Positions 13,601 through 23,787 of a DNA stretch of 64,000 bases are shown in pieces. The position numbers and the translations under genes are program-made. Each line of letters opens with the position of its first letter. Position 1 is the first letter of the stretch. The notes beneath the pieces were generated by a model. The model was not told the DNA's origin. It saw only the letters and a program-made list of their open reading frames with translations, and ran no database searches. The DNA comes from Mytilus californianus (Eukaryota; Mollusca; Bivalvia; Mytilida; Mytilidae), in assembly GCF_021869535.1 (NCBI RefSeq), contig NW_026262734.1:91951285-92015284 (forward strand), in the 5' to 3' direction.

Positions 13601-16600
13601 TAACGCAAAATATAAAAAATATATATAACGGCGATTCAGGTATTTTGCCACCATATTCCTCCCCAAATAATTATTTTTTTCTGTCTCAAACCCACATTTC
13701 TCAAAATAATTTGTGTTCTTAATTATTCGATCTCATTCCAATAAGACAAAGTTGACCTTAAATTTCTTGTCAACTTTTTAATTATCTTTCTTCAAATGGC
13801 TGAAGTATTTATAGGTTGTGAGATTTAAAATATTTTGATAAGGACATTAATTCCTGAATATATAAATAAAGATCGCTTTGGACGGACCAAATTATATAAT
13901 TGCAATTGGTAATTATCTATTTCAAATATTCAAGGTTACTGATTCTAATTTGAAATAGTACAATTTTTAGTTCATACACTCGTGTTTAGAATGCCATTAT
14001 TATTTATTCAATTAAATTAATTCAGTATTTCATTGTTACAAAAATATTCAGCAGTCATAATTCATTTTAAACTGAGCTTACGGAAAATATAAAAATATAC
14101 CACGGCTATCCAGTTATTGTGCCACCATATTACTCCCTCGGAATAATTTTTTATTTTCTGTCTCAAACTATCACTCCCGTTTATCATTCATACGAAATGA
14201 TGTTCACACCTGGAACGGTGAACCGTGACGGCTAAAATTCACTGAGTGAAGATCAAAAGATTAGAATTACAGAATGCAAACCTTTAAATACCTTGAATTT
14301 AACCACGCATTCAACAGGTAGTCACTAAGTGTCACAGTACAATACACATTGTATTTACACGGTACTAGCGGAAAATGTTTGCTAGACTGAAGTAAAAGGT
14401 GAGAATACAAACATGCATTTTTAATACACTATCAGTTAAATATGTTTGTTGAAAATATCCGTCGGAAAAAAAAATCATAAAAATATTCTATTGTATGATT
14501 TACTTTTATTACTATAATGACTATAATCATATTAGAAATCCTTAAAATATAAATCGTACATTTAATTTTTAAAAGTTGCACGGCTGATCACTTTACTTTC
14601 TTAATTATTAGTTGGTTAATAGCTATGCCAAAAGTCGTCGATGCGCTTTAAATCGCGTTATTAGATGATCAACGAACAAGACTTAAATGAGATTAATTCC
14701 ACTCCCAGCATGCAAAAAGACTTAAACTACGTCACAGAAGTCAGGAAGTTCGAATAAATAAAATCAATAATTCCCAATTTTTTTCTTTATTAGTTTTCAT
14801 ATCCAGATAAAACCTGGTGAATATGTTTTTTATGGTATTATGAACATTATAAGATGATAAGTAAAAAATCGTGAATTTTCCCTTTAAGTTCCCAAACTAT
14901 GAACTAAATTCTATTAAATATTCAGTAGAATTGTTGTTTGACAACTTAAAAAGAGATCTGCATTCTTCAAAGTTTTTCTGAACTATTATTATTTTTTTAA
15001 ATTATTACCTATATAAGGAACTTCATTCCTCCTATTTTGTTGCACTCCTGACATTCAATATATATCATATCAAAACAGTTATACATCATAAAAAAGCCCA
15101 TGATTTCTAGATTAAGTGTATATACCTTTCAGATTTAACATTTTAATTTCATTTAAACAATATTTTTGAACTATATCATACATATCACTAATTGTATACA
15201 TAAGTTCATGTCTCATCACATTTCGCTACTATTTTTTTTAAATGGCAGTCTTTGCAATGTTAAAATGGGCTGAATTTTGTGGCTTGATGTGTAGAATAAT
15301 CCTGCAAAATATCTTTGGAAAATCTCAAGTATTAAAAAAAATGACGATAAAAAAAGATGCAAAAATTGTCAGGAGTGCAACACTTTTTTGTGATATTTTG
15401 AAAAAATACTTTTTTTATAAAGACACAGCAACTTGTAATATGATGATATGTGCCATAGAGTCTTATTTATATTACAACTATTATGTCTTAGTGATGCTTT
15501 TAGCTACAAATGAAGTTTGTCCATTAAACCGTTTTGATACAGATGTGTTTTGAAAAAAAGTATTGCCCTGTCAGGAGTGCAACACAATAATTAGAACAGC
15601 TGTGGAATAGAATGATTTTTGAATATATGAATCACACCTAAACATAAACAAAAGTCAACCCTGTAAAAAAGATATGTCCTTTCCAGAATTAATACTTTAT
15701 TAACCTGATTATTGATATAAATGTGTGATAGTCAAGTAAAAAAGGCCTCCCTATAAGTGTCAGGAGTGCAACTTTGAAGTTAAAAAACTCACACTTAATA
15801 AATACTAAAGCCAATAAATTGTTCTGTTTTATTTTTCAAAAGATACTATACTAGATACAAGATTGCACCCAAAGAGTAGCCTGATAGACAAGGATTTTTT
15901 TTAAGAACCATTTCTTTGATGTCAGGAGTACAACAGTTTTAAAATGTTATTTTCTTGGACTTACATTTTAAGATAATCTCAGCTCCTTATGACTTATTTG
16001 CCCTCAAATATGTGTTCTTACTATTTAGGCTACATGTATGATATATTCTTAGAGGTAAATTTCAAAGCAGGACTTCGATCCAAAAATTATTGTTTGTCAC
16101 AAGCAATTATATCTGAATGATGATTTTTTATATAATTTTAGAATTTAGGAAGCTAATTGTCATAAACTGTGTCTTTTGATTAGGAAATAACCATATTTCA
16201 ATTTAAAAGTTTTATAATGGTTTCATGTAATACTAATTAAATTATTATAACTGTAATAACAAACGATTAATTTTGTTGAACTTCTGACATGAATCTACCA
16301 TAACAAGCAGTTTTGCACAGATTCAATATTTTTATTTTATTAAAGTCTCACACATTTGGAGTTCATCTAGCAGATCCAACCTTTGAAGGAATGAAAGATG
16401 GAAAAGATATTCGATCAAACTGAACTAACTTGATAAGAAAATCAGACAGACTAAGGGATCAAAACACACCATCAAAGTCAACATCGACTAGAACTTTGAT
16501 GAGCAGAAAATTGAGAAAAAATCTGAAAGAAGATCCACCTAAAGGACACACTAGACAAATATAAGCAAAGAAAGAACAAAAAAAACAAAACAATGTAAAA

Positions 16601-19600
16601 CTTAATTACAAAGACTTAACCTGAATTCAAAAACACAGATGGAGAAAATGAAAAAAACAAAACAAAGAGTTTGGCAACAGAAAAGACAATGAAAGAAGAA
16701 GAAAATTGAAACAGGCCAAAAAAGTTGCAAACCCACAGAAAAATGTCCAGTCGAGAAGCAAAAGTACAGGTTCATATACACTATCTGGAGAAATTAGAAA
16801 GAGAAGACAAAGTATTGGGAAAATTCTTCCTGACCAACCCAAACCTTGCCCTAAAACAATTGAATACATGATATCCACAGCTACACCAAGGCAGTTGTAA
16901 GAACTAATCAGTACTGATGGAAGTGTGCTACAAATTGATGGGTGCCGAAGTGGAAAAAAAATTGAGAGACCCTTAATAGATCTGGAAACTGTTGAAAAGA
17001 AACTGGCATTTTCAAAAAGAATAGAGGCTACCTGAAAAAGTTAGAACTAAGGGACTCTTTGAAAATGCCATTTTCTTTTCAACAGTTTTCAGATCTTTTA
17101 GGGGTTCCTCAACTTTGTTTATACTTCAACATGTTCAAGACTCATCAATTTCTTGCACACAGCTGATATCAGTTCTCATTTACACTGACAACCACCTTGG
17201 TGTAGCTGTGGATATGATGTGCTCAAATGTTTAAGCCCAAGATTTGGGATGGTCAGGAAGATAATGTCTTATTCTTTGACTTCTCTTTCTGATTTCTCTA
17301 GGTATTGTATAGCATCTGTACTTTTGCTACTTGACTGGACAATTTTCTGCTGGTTTGCAACTTTTTTTTAGCTTGTGTCAATTTTCTTCTTCTCTTCTGT
17401 TGCCACTTTCTCTGTTTTGTTTTCATTTTCTCATATGTGTTTTAATTCTGTTCTAAGTCTTTTGAATTTAGTTTTACATTGTTTTGTTTTCTTTGTTCTT
17501 TCTTTGTTTATATTTGTCTAGTTTGTCCTTCAGATTTGGATCTTATTTCAGTGTTTTTCTCAATTTTCTACTCCTCAAAGTTGAAGTTGTTGTTGACTAT
17601 GATGGTGTGTTTGTATGCACTTAACCTGTCTGATTTTATTCTAAAGTTTAGTTTCACAACCATCTTTCCCATCTTTCATTCATTCAAAGGTTGGGTCTTA
17701 AAGTTGAACTCAAAATGTGTAAAACTGCTTGTTATGGATAATTCATGTCAGGAGTGCAACAAAATTAATTGTTTGTTATAACAATTATAATAATTTAATT
17801 AGTATTACATGAAACCATTATAAAACTTTTAAATTGAAATATGGTTATTTCCTAATCAAAAGACAAAGTTTAAGACAATTAGCTTCCATAATTTGCAAAT
17901 AATATGAAAATTTAACATTCAAATATTTTTGCTTGTGACAAACAATAATTCTTTGATCAAAGTCCTGCTTTGAAATTTACCTTTAAGAATTTATCATAAC
18001 TCATACATGTAACCTTAATAGTTAGAAAACATGTTTAGATGCAAATAAGTCACTAGGAGCTGAGATTATCTTAAAATGTAAGTCCAAGAACATGTTATTT
18101 TAAAACTGTTGCACTCCTGACATCAAAAAAATGGTTCTAAAAGAAAAATTCCTTGTCTATCAGGCTACTCTTTGGGTGCAATCTTGTATCTAGTATAGTA
18201 TCTTTTGAAAAATAAAACAGAACCATAAAATGGCTTTTGTATTTTTTCAGTGTGAGTCTTTAAACTTCAAAGTTGCACTCCTGACACTTACAGGGAGGCC
18301 TTATATACTTGACTCTCACACATTATTTATATCAATAATCAGGTAAATAAACTATTTATTCTGGAAAGGACATATTTGTTTTACAGGATTGACCTTTGTT
18401 TATGTTTAGGTGTGAGTCATTTAAGCAAAAATCATTCTATTCCTCAGTAATACTAATTCGTGTGACATGGCACAACTTTTTTTCAGAACACATCTGTATC
18501 AAAACGGTTCAATGGAAAAGCTTCATTCTGAGCTGAAATCATCACTAAGATATAATAGTTGTAATATAACTAAGAATTTAAGGCACATTCCTCCTTACAA
18601 CAATTTGCTGTGTCTTAATAAAAAAGTAATTTTTCAAAATGTCACAAAAAAGTGTTGCACTCCTGACAATTTTGGCATCTTTTTTTAACGTCATTTTTTT
18701 AATACTTGAGATTTTCCAAAGATGTTTTGCAGGAATATTCTACACATCAAGCCACATCATTTGAAATTAATTTATTCAATCAAATGATCAGCATGATTGA
18801 TAAATATTGCTTTATATGCAAGGAACCATTTATTTTGACTTTGCCCTTATCATAAATCCCTGATTTTCTAATATATATCATTTATTTGTACCATATGCAT
18901 ACCAATATACCATGTGTTTACTCTAGATATACATGTTAACTATCAATGTGCCACTCCACTATAGAGCGAAGAGTAAGCACATGGTATATTTATGGTATGC
19001 ATGAGGTACAAATAAATGATATATATTAGAAAATCTGGATTTAAGATAATCAAAGTGATGGAAATCACTCATGGAAAGATTGGATGAGTTGTTTGAATAA
19101 TTTCAACTATATATAGGTATGGTCACTAAGGTGTGGACAAAAAAAGGGTATTAATATAGCACTATTGCAGAAAAATTGCATTAACTGCAAGTATTTAGAA
19201 GGATAAGCACTTTTCAGTTGATAAAGTGAGCTAAACGTTGATAAATTTATGATAGTGGGTCCCTCAATTTGCACAACAATTTAGTATAAATTGCATTTTC
19301 ATATCTTAACCAAATAATGTTCCCTGTTACATGTTTCATCTTTTATGCTTTATCTTTAGAAACAGAATTCCTCTAATAAAGTAAAATATCAGTTATCCTT
19401 GTAGGACATGGGACCAACAGATAATCTTTATTGTCTCCAAAAATTATGTTAAAAAGTTGTTTTGGGGGCATTTTGTAAGTTGAAACAAAGGTATACTATT
19501 TTTCTCCTCTAAGAATTGCTTATTGATTTTGAAAACAATTATCAGGATTATATGAAACTAAAGATTTAAAGTTGTAGAGTGTATTTTAAATCAATTTATA

Positions 19601-22600
19601 ATTTCATATTTTCCAGAAAAGGGCAATGAAAATGTACTTTTTCAACATAAGCAAATTAAAAAACTTATTTTATTGAAATTGGGATTCATTCTTCATTGCA
19701 AAAATACACTTCCTGTATTCAAATGACTAGTATTGCTAGAAGAAATTTGATGGGGAATAAAGTAAAAAAAATAATTTGGTTTGCTCAGATTAAAGGTTTT
19801 GAAATTTTACCTACTGTTTCAAGCCAATCACTGATAAATGTAACACAAGTTATTAATAACAGAATATTATTTCAAAAATTTATCAAGTAAAATATAGACT
19901 TACTTTAAGGGTGCCACATGTGGAGCAGGATCTGCTTACCCTTCCGGAGCACCTGAGATCACCCCCCAGTTTTTGGTGGGGTTCGTGTTGCTTAGTCTTT
20001 AGTTTTCTATGTTGTGTCATCTGTACTATTATTTGTCTATTGTCTTTTTATTTTTGGCCATGGCGTTGTCAGTTTGTTTTCGATCTGTGAGTTTGACTGT
20101 CCCTCTGGTATCTTTCGTCCCTCTTTTAAGAACTTTTTTATATTTAGATTTAATATTTTGTGTTTTCTTTTGAAAGAAAAATCTAGTTAATCCATAATCA
20201 TTTATCTTTCAGACATAATTTATAGAATCATTTCATGCAGTGTCGATTAAAAGTATTTATTCATTGCCTATTACTGTAATAGAAAATGAATAAATCTATC
20301 ATTACATCTAATATATACATTTGTGTATTCAATAATGAGGTCACGCATTTGTGTATTGAGATGTATAATGAAGAGTCTGTCTAATTATGTAAGACTTATG
20401 TTGTTTAGTTATTTGGTCAATTGATGATTGGCATTTAAGGAGGTGGGACATTCTAACTAAGGGCTATCACTACTCTTATCTAATCAAAATGACAAAACTA
20501 GCCTGCAAATTGACAAAACTTAAAGACATGCATACTTGAATGAGTTGCTCCAAAGATACATTTTTTGTATAACCCAAATTGTTCACAGTTCATATATGCA
20601 TTTGTACACAGACATGAGAATTATAAGTAACTTTATTTCAGTGTGTATGCATTTTACAGATTTAGTAGCTAACCTGTGCTACTTTCTGTTTGGTAGGCTG
20701 GTGCCTTAGGAAAGACTTGGAATAATAGTTCCAAACTTTCCAATAAAAACGGAGGGATTATATGGGGCTCAACATAGGGTTCTGTCCTCAAGCACCTATG
20801 GTTTTAAGCAACCTCTCCGGTATTGAATAAAATGGCAAGTGCTGGTAGCTGACGGTAACTGGTCCTCCAATAATAGAATTTTTTTCACAATGGATGCAAT
20901 AGGTCATTTTTTTAAATTGGATCGACTATGAATAGAATAATGTTTTATTGCTAATCACAGCGCCCAAAGCTGAGCTGAATAATTACATTAAATTTATATA
21001 CAATCATGACAATGATTGTTTAAAACAATTGCAGATGAAAAAAAAACAAAAACACAAGGAAAACAATACAAATAAATCAAAAATAAATAAATCAAACCAT
21101 TCAATTAAGACCAGCAATAAAAAAACAGCTGGTACATCTAATAATATATTAGGTATAGTGACGTAGTTCTATATTACTGACAAGCTGGACCAAACTTACC
21201 TGCCATTTCTAACATTGTTTAACTATATATCATTGTAATAAAAGATAACTATAATTTTATTTGAAAAAATAATCTATCGATTGACTATGGTACTTATAAG
21301 CCAAACACATATAGACTCATCAGCTAATGTTTTTATATTTGGCACCCTTTGTTCTTTATATGCTAAAAATTGCCTGCGCTCTTCTATATACTTTGGACAT
21401 TGAAGTAAAAGGTATATTTCATTTCATATTATTTTTAACAAATTCCGCATTTTCTATCATTCACATCTACATTTTTGTATCTTCCTGCTTCTATTTCTAA
21501 TTTATGTGCACTTAGTCGAAATTTAGTAATCATGTCTTTGATCATTATTCAAATCTAAATATGACCTGGGCTTTCAAGACGTTATAATTATTTGGACTAC
21601 CATTGGGATCAGAACAAATATATCTTCGTCTCATGGGTTTTCATGCTATTAAGAATGCATTGTGACGTCACAATTTCATTGAAAAGGCATGCATAGTACA
21701 AATTCATATGACGTATGAAAACATATGATCTGACCATAAATTATGAGAGGGGGGTCGGACCTTTATCGGGACTCTGGGATCGGGTGTTTTTAAGGTCAGG
21801 ATTTCGGGATGTCTGGATTTAAATTTCTTCAAATTCGGGACCTCGGGATTTCATGTTTTTAAGCCCGGGATTTCGGGATCAGGACCCCTCCGACCCCCCC
21901 CCCCCCCCCCCCCCCTCTTATGACGCAGACCTCGATAATAACGCTTGTCCGATTGTCCGGTACCAGAGGAAAAAAAGGTCGGACAAGTAAAAGCTATATC
22001 AGGCTTGTCCGACGGGACAAGTAAAATTATTCTGCAGAAAATAAATTTAATCCAACTTTGATGAACAAAGTAGTTATAAACAAAAAACAAGAAAAGAAGA
22101 TAAAAACAAGTATTAATAGACAGTTTGGCACCGTAGGAGACATATTTAATAGATATGATTAATAGACAGTTTGGCAACGCAGGAGACAATTCGGGACCAA
22201 GACAAATCAGTACCTATTTCCCACCTTATTCTGTTGCTTTATATTATTATAATAAATACCATACCGGTAATTTTTTTAACAAAAATATTTTTTCAATAAA
22301 AATGAAGAAATTATTTACCATAATATTCACAAAATCATATTTGATCATATGTAGAAAGAAACAATACTTGCAATACGGTGACCTATAGTTGTTAATTTCT
22401 GTGTCATTTGGTCTCTTGCAGAGAGTTGTCTCATTGGCAATCATACATCATCTTCTTTTTTTTATTGATTGCATTTGAATAATCTTTTTTCAACTTAAAT
22501 AACCAGGATACAAATCCAATGAGTGTACATTGACAGGCCTATCAGACGGTGCCTCGTGTGCAGAGTCTGATGAGACTTTGCCATTGATGAAAACTAGAAC

Positions 22601-23035
22601 CTAAGCCCTGTGACATGACTAGATTCAGTTGTTCTCTACTCATATTTTTGAAAAGTATTTCAAAAGATATTAATCAAATTCTGTTCTATTGTTTTAATTC
22701 ACTTTGTTCCTTGAATCAACTTAGAAGGCAAAAAAGTTTATTATTAAGATTTGTTTTGGACAAGTTACAATTTCATTCGGACAAGTAAGTTTTGGGTTGT
22801 ACTTGTCATACTGGACAAGTTGAAAAAAAAGTTATTGTAGAGACCTGTGACTACTGACTCGAAAATTGTGAATCACTGAATGGGATTTTTAATGATACTG
22901 GTCATGTTGGCTAAATATACCTGTTTGGTTAATCAGTGCATGTTTGGATGTGTATTGTGGGATGACATTTACTACAGCCTCTAATAACCGAGATTTTTCC
23001 TCAATATCTTCTTCTGAACTATCTGATTCGGACAT
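4620..23035 (-). CDS. CUSTOS: CUSTOS-like nuclear protein (C12orf43 family), 4 exons, 3' end outside the window
   Basis: Four - strand exons join by splice sites and phase into 110 codons: 23035-22921, 9014-8951, 6156-6064, 4678-4620. The protein starts MSESDSSEEDIEEKSRLLEA, like the Ser/Asp/Glu-rich N-terminus of vertebrate CUSTOS. Residues 70-90 (NGAFTPGVRKFVASKL, then SEQLD) align with the human core [23 protein letters not shown]. CUSTOS is known in Xenopus as a nuclear factor that binds beta-catenin and tunes Wnt signalling. The identification rests on these two matches; exon existence is firmer. No further exon was found between 4619 and 1, so the C-terminus probably lies off the left edge. 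Intron 1 is 13.9 kb and repeat-filled. The gene is head to head with MORC2. Confidence 0.6.
5513..5872 (+). repeat. 45-bp minisatellite, eight units
   Basis: Units start at 5513, 5558, 5603, 5648, 5693, 5738, 5783 and a divergent one at 5828. Each contains GCTCACCCTTCC and AGAGCACCTAAGTTAACTTG. Because 45 is divisible by 3, the array is open and looks like a 15-residue protein repeat, but the single-copy form at 19910 shows it is an expanded piece of a dispersed repeat. It lies in CUSTOS-like intron 3. Confidence 0.9.
6001..6027. repeat. Uninterrupted run of 27 C
   Basis: On the sense strand of the CUSTOS-like gene this is a 27-G run beginning 37 nt after the exon 3 donor. Such a run is length-unstable and prone to assembly error. 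Confidence 0.9.
6064..6156 (-). CDS. CUSTOS: CUSTOS-like exon 3 (residues 60-90), conserved core
   Basis: Acceptor ATTACAG, donor GTATGA, 93 nt. Encodes PLAVDKEEENGAFTPGVRKF then VASKLSEQLD. Reading on past the donor gives a poly-glycine ORF through the C run, which is intronic. Confidence 0.75.
6227..7460. mobile_element. Non-autonomous hAT-type element, 1.2 kb, 8-bp target duplication
   Basis: TTTGCTGC at 6219-6226 and 7461-7468 flanks inverted ends beginning CAGGCATGGGG, the CAG-GGG type of hAT end. Both subterminal regions are packed with GTAATGCATTA and ATTACAATTAC words. No transposase remains. It lies in CUSTOS-like intron 2. Confidence 0.8.
7461..8950. other. Intronic, mostly unrecognised; low-complexity repeat at 7975-8165
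   Basis: AGAATAATGG-type words repeat at 7985-8135 and end in a short C run (8148-8156), a dispersed repeat look. The remainder is AT-rich with no supported gene. Confidence 0.4.
8951..9014 (-). CDS. CUSTOS: CUSTOS-like exon 2 (residues 39-59)
   Basis: Acceptor TTTTGTAG and donor GTGATG on the - strand, 64 nt. Phase 1 to 2, exactly what exons 1 and 3 need. Encodes VTLPVKENLKERRIYNLPSN. Confidence 0.65.
9015..9755. other. Intronic, nothing recognised
   Basis: AT-rich sequence with a TA-repeat near 9585-9606. Two overlapping short ORFs show no conserved content. Confidence 0.4.
9756..10471. repeat. 55-bp minisatellite, about 13 units
   Basis: Units start at 9756, 9811, 9866, 9921 and so on, each with TCTACCACTTC, GGTCTCAGTTGGATAGCTAT and CTCATAGGCAATTATACAAC. 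The unit is a diverged piece of the dispersed family E (reverse orientation), whose normal form is seen at 22400-22450. Confidence 0.92.
10472..11192. repeat. Fragments of dispersed repeats
   Basis: GAGGTCAAGGTGAGAC (10838) and ATGAGGTCGAGGTCAG (10999) are reverse-orientation matches to the family A body at 37560-38500. A family E end (AGTTGTCTCATTGGCAATCATACC) lies at 11113-11140. Confidence 0.5.
11193..11490. repeat. Tandem duplication, 149-bp unit, two copies
   Basis: The block from GAAAACTTAACATTGACC at 11193 recurs at 11342 with very few differences. It contains the AGATGTGGTATGAGTGC head of family E. Confidence 0.85.
11255..11870 (+). repeat. Family E dispersed repeat
   Basis: AGATGTGGTAT, GAGACAACTCTCC, CCTTCAACACAGAGCC, AGCTATAAAGGGCCCC and ACAAACGACAACCACTGAA follow in the order seen in other copies (33686, 52247). 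Recognised as a very common mussel repeat. A fragment recurs at 13045-13112. Confidence 0.6.
13265..14171 (+). repeat. Divergent tandem duplication, ~480-bp unit, two copies
   Basis: GATCGCTTTGGACGGACCAA at 13384 recurs at 13870; ATATTCAAGGTTAC, AAACTGAGCT, GCCACCATATT and TTTCTGTCTCAAAC follow in the same order in both. The copies differ by many substitutions and indels, so the event is old. Confidence 0.75.
15271..18757. repeat. Giant palindrome, arms ~1.7 kb, centre near 17035
   Basis: The sequence from TGTGGCTTGATGTGTAG (15280) to 16990 reappears reversed from about 17060 to 18757, with scattered differences. The centre pairs AACTGTTGAAAAG with CTTTTCAACAGTT. Arms contain the 14-bp motif GTCAGGAGTGCAAC at 15368, 15570, 15759 and 15921 with inverted partners at 18654, 18272 and 18108. 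It lies in CUSTOS-like intron 1, so its transcript would fold into long dsRNA. Confidence 0.88.
16430..16903 (+). pseudogene. Decayed Lys/Arg-rich ORF inside the palindrome arm
   Basis: Frames on the left arm give lysine/arginine-rich peptides, best preserved at 16706-16900 (KQAKKVANPQKNVQSRSKST then GEIRKRRQSIGKILPDQPKP). The mirrored arm carries a separately decayed copy. I do not recognise the family with certainty; repeat-associated basic ORFs of similar look occur in molluscs. Confidence 0.35.
18855..19042. repeat. Foldback element, ~65-bp arms
   Basis: TTTTCTAATATATATCATTT and GTACCATATGCATACC on the left are inverted at 18990-19037. A ~45-nt loop separates them. Confidence 0.8.
19043..19909. 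other. Intronic, nothing recognised
   Basis: AT-rich; the short open frame at 19696-19890 has no supporting feature. Confidence 0.4.
19910..20130 (+). repeat. Dispersed repeat, parent of the 45-bp minisatellite
   Basis: GTGGAGCAGGATCTGCTTAC, CTTCCGGAGCACC, GGGGTTCGTGTTGCTTAGTC, GGCCATGGCGTTGTCAGTTT and CCTCTGGTATCTTTCGTCCC follow in order. I recognise this as a high-copy mussel repeat. A second copy starts at 5828. Confidence 0.6.
20131..21270. other. Intronic, no gene supported
   Basis: Contains the outer palindrome arm (20757-20810) and AT-rich sequence. A donor-like CAG/GTAAGTTT on the - strand at 21200 has no phase-compatible acceptor. Confidence 0.4.
21274..21565 (-). pseudogene. Non-LTR retrotransposon (LINE) C-terminal relic
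   Basis: On the - strand TKFRLSAHKLEIEAGRYKN, VDVNDRKCGIC and, after a frame break, LLLQCPKYIEERRQFLAYKE followed by a stop at 21274. The order 'RxSxHxLxIExGRY ... CxxC ... LLxCPxY' is the zinc-knuckle tail that follows the reverse transcriptase in many molluscan LINEs. Confidence 0.6.
21740..21917. repeat. Dispersed 'GGGATTTCGGGATC' repeat with C run
   Basis: GGGAC/CGGGATTTCGGGATC words recur every 20-40 bp and end in a run of 22 C (interrupted start near 21893). Recognised as a common mussel repeat. Confidence 0.5.
21918..22387. other. Intronic; small direct repeats only
   Basis: GGACAAGTAAAA occurs twice near 21980-22030 and similar words near 22740-22815. A 20-bp direct repeat (AATAGACAGTTTGGCA) lies at 22114 and 22160. 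Confidence 0.35.
22388..22460 (-). repeat. Family E fragment
   Basis: Reverse orientation of the head: CATTTGGTCTCTTGCAGAGA then GTTGTCTCATTGGCAATCAT. Confidence 0.6.
22461..22920. other. Intronic, nothing recognised
   Basis: Start of CUSTOS-like intron 1; GGACAAGT words near 22750-22815 only. Confidence 0.35.
22921..23035 (-). CDS. CUSTOS: CUSTOS-like exon 1 (residues 1-38)
   Basis: ATG at 23035 reading leftward, 115 nt, donor GTATAT. Encodes MSESDSSEEDIEEKSRLLEA and then VVNVIPQYTSKHALINQT. A + strand ORF over the same bases (22944-23165) is a shadow. Confidence 0.7.
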
Positions 23036-23719
23036 GCTGTTTACATTCTCTGATTTTATCATTCAAGAAACCAAAAGTGTAGAGGTCATTCCGAATAAGG
23101 AACTCATAGAAAATAGAAAAACGAAATTTAGCTTAAAATGTTTAATGAAAATAATATATATTTAGCATTGTAGTTGATAATTACTTTGAATGTTAATGAA
23201 ACAATAAATTGAACAATTTTCGCATTGATACAAAATTAGTGTATTGTTTTATTCCTTCGTGTTGTATAAAAATTATATAAATATTGATTCTGGTTTTTTA
23301 AATTGCAATCGCGCTAATTTATCATAATTCATTTATTAAATGATATAAAATTTGATGATTACGGAAACTGGTCAATGTCTATAAGCTACATGAACTAAGA
23401 AAACCGCTAGAAAACAGTTTAAAAATGTAAACAAACAAAACGGAAAGCACGGCCGTACGCTTGCGCAATGTGACAGGAAGCTGGAATGCGATAACTGCAT
23501 GAGGCCGATTTATGACAAAAAATCCAAAAACTCGACTAAAACAATGAATTACATGTCATTAATCAACGTAAATAATGACTTTTAGAGTTTGGGCCTCGAA
23601 TATAAATACATTTCACTGATATTGCAATATGGACTTCATCAAAATGTTACCGTTTCACACTTGAATTGTCTTCGTCCCGCCAACATCAGCAGCAGAAACA
23701 GTTACGCTCCAGGTTGAAT
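23036..23719. promoter_or_regulatory. Shared 5' region and likely bidirectional promoter of CUSTOS-like gene and MORC2
   Basis: 684 bp separate the two divergent start codons. No TATA box is placed for either gene. Around 23448-23485 there is a GC-richer patch with ACGGCCGTACGC, TTGCGCAATG (NRF1-like half sites) and GACAGGAAG (ETS-type core), motifs common in TATA-less divergent promoters. Transcription starts cannot be seen. Confidence 0.45.
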
Positions 23720-23787
23720 ATGTCACAGGAAGAATATACGTCTTTGAGTAGAGCCCAGCTCAGCTTTGACTATCTGCATACTAATTC
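23720..23787 (+). CDS. MORC2: MORC2 exon 1 (residues 1-22)
   Basis: Begins with ATG and encodes the conserved N-terminal arm [16 protein letters not shown]. The donor GTAAGT follows with two bases of codon 23 left over. The 5' UTR start cannot be seen. Confidence 0.9.

Larger units (their letters stand above)
12240..20810. repeat. Outer limits of a giant imperfect palindrome
   Basis: 12240-12292 (GGTGCTTGAGGACAGGACCC, then TATGTTGAGCCC) is inverted at 20757-20810. 12297-12327 (GGCAAAGTCAAAATAAATGG) is inverted at 18829-18850. These pairs sit outside the main palindrome in the same inward order, so the arms once reached at least this far and were later split by insertions and duplications. 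Confidence 0.6.

Noticed and set aside
15242..15553. 103-residue ORF at the edge of the palindrome
   Set aside because: It crosses the palindrome boundary and is broken in the mirrored arm; no recognisable domain.
21190..21270. Strong-looking - strand donor (GGCAG/GTAAGTTT), possible extra CUSTOS-like exon
   Set aside because: Every nearby acceptor gives a stop or wrong phase relative to exons 1 and 2; probably chance.
22944..23165. + strand ORF with a Ser-rich start
   Set aside because: It is the reverse of CUSTOS-like exon 1; only the - strand reading has a family match, a start and a donor.
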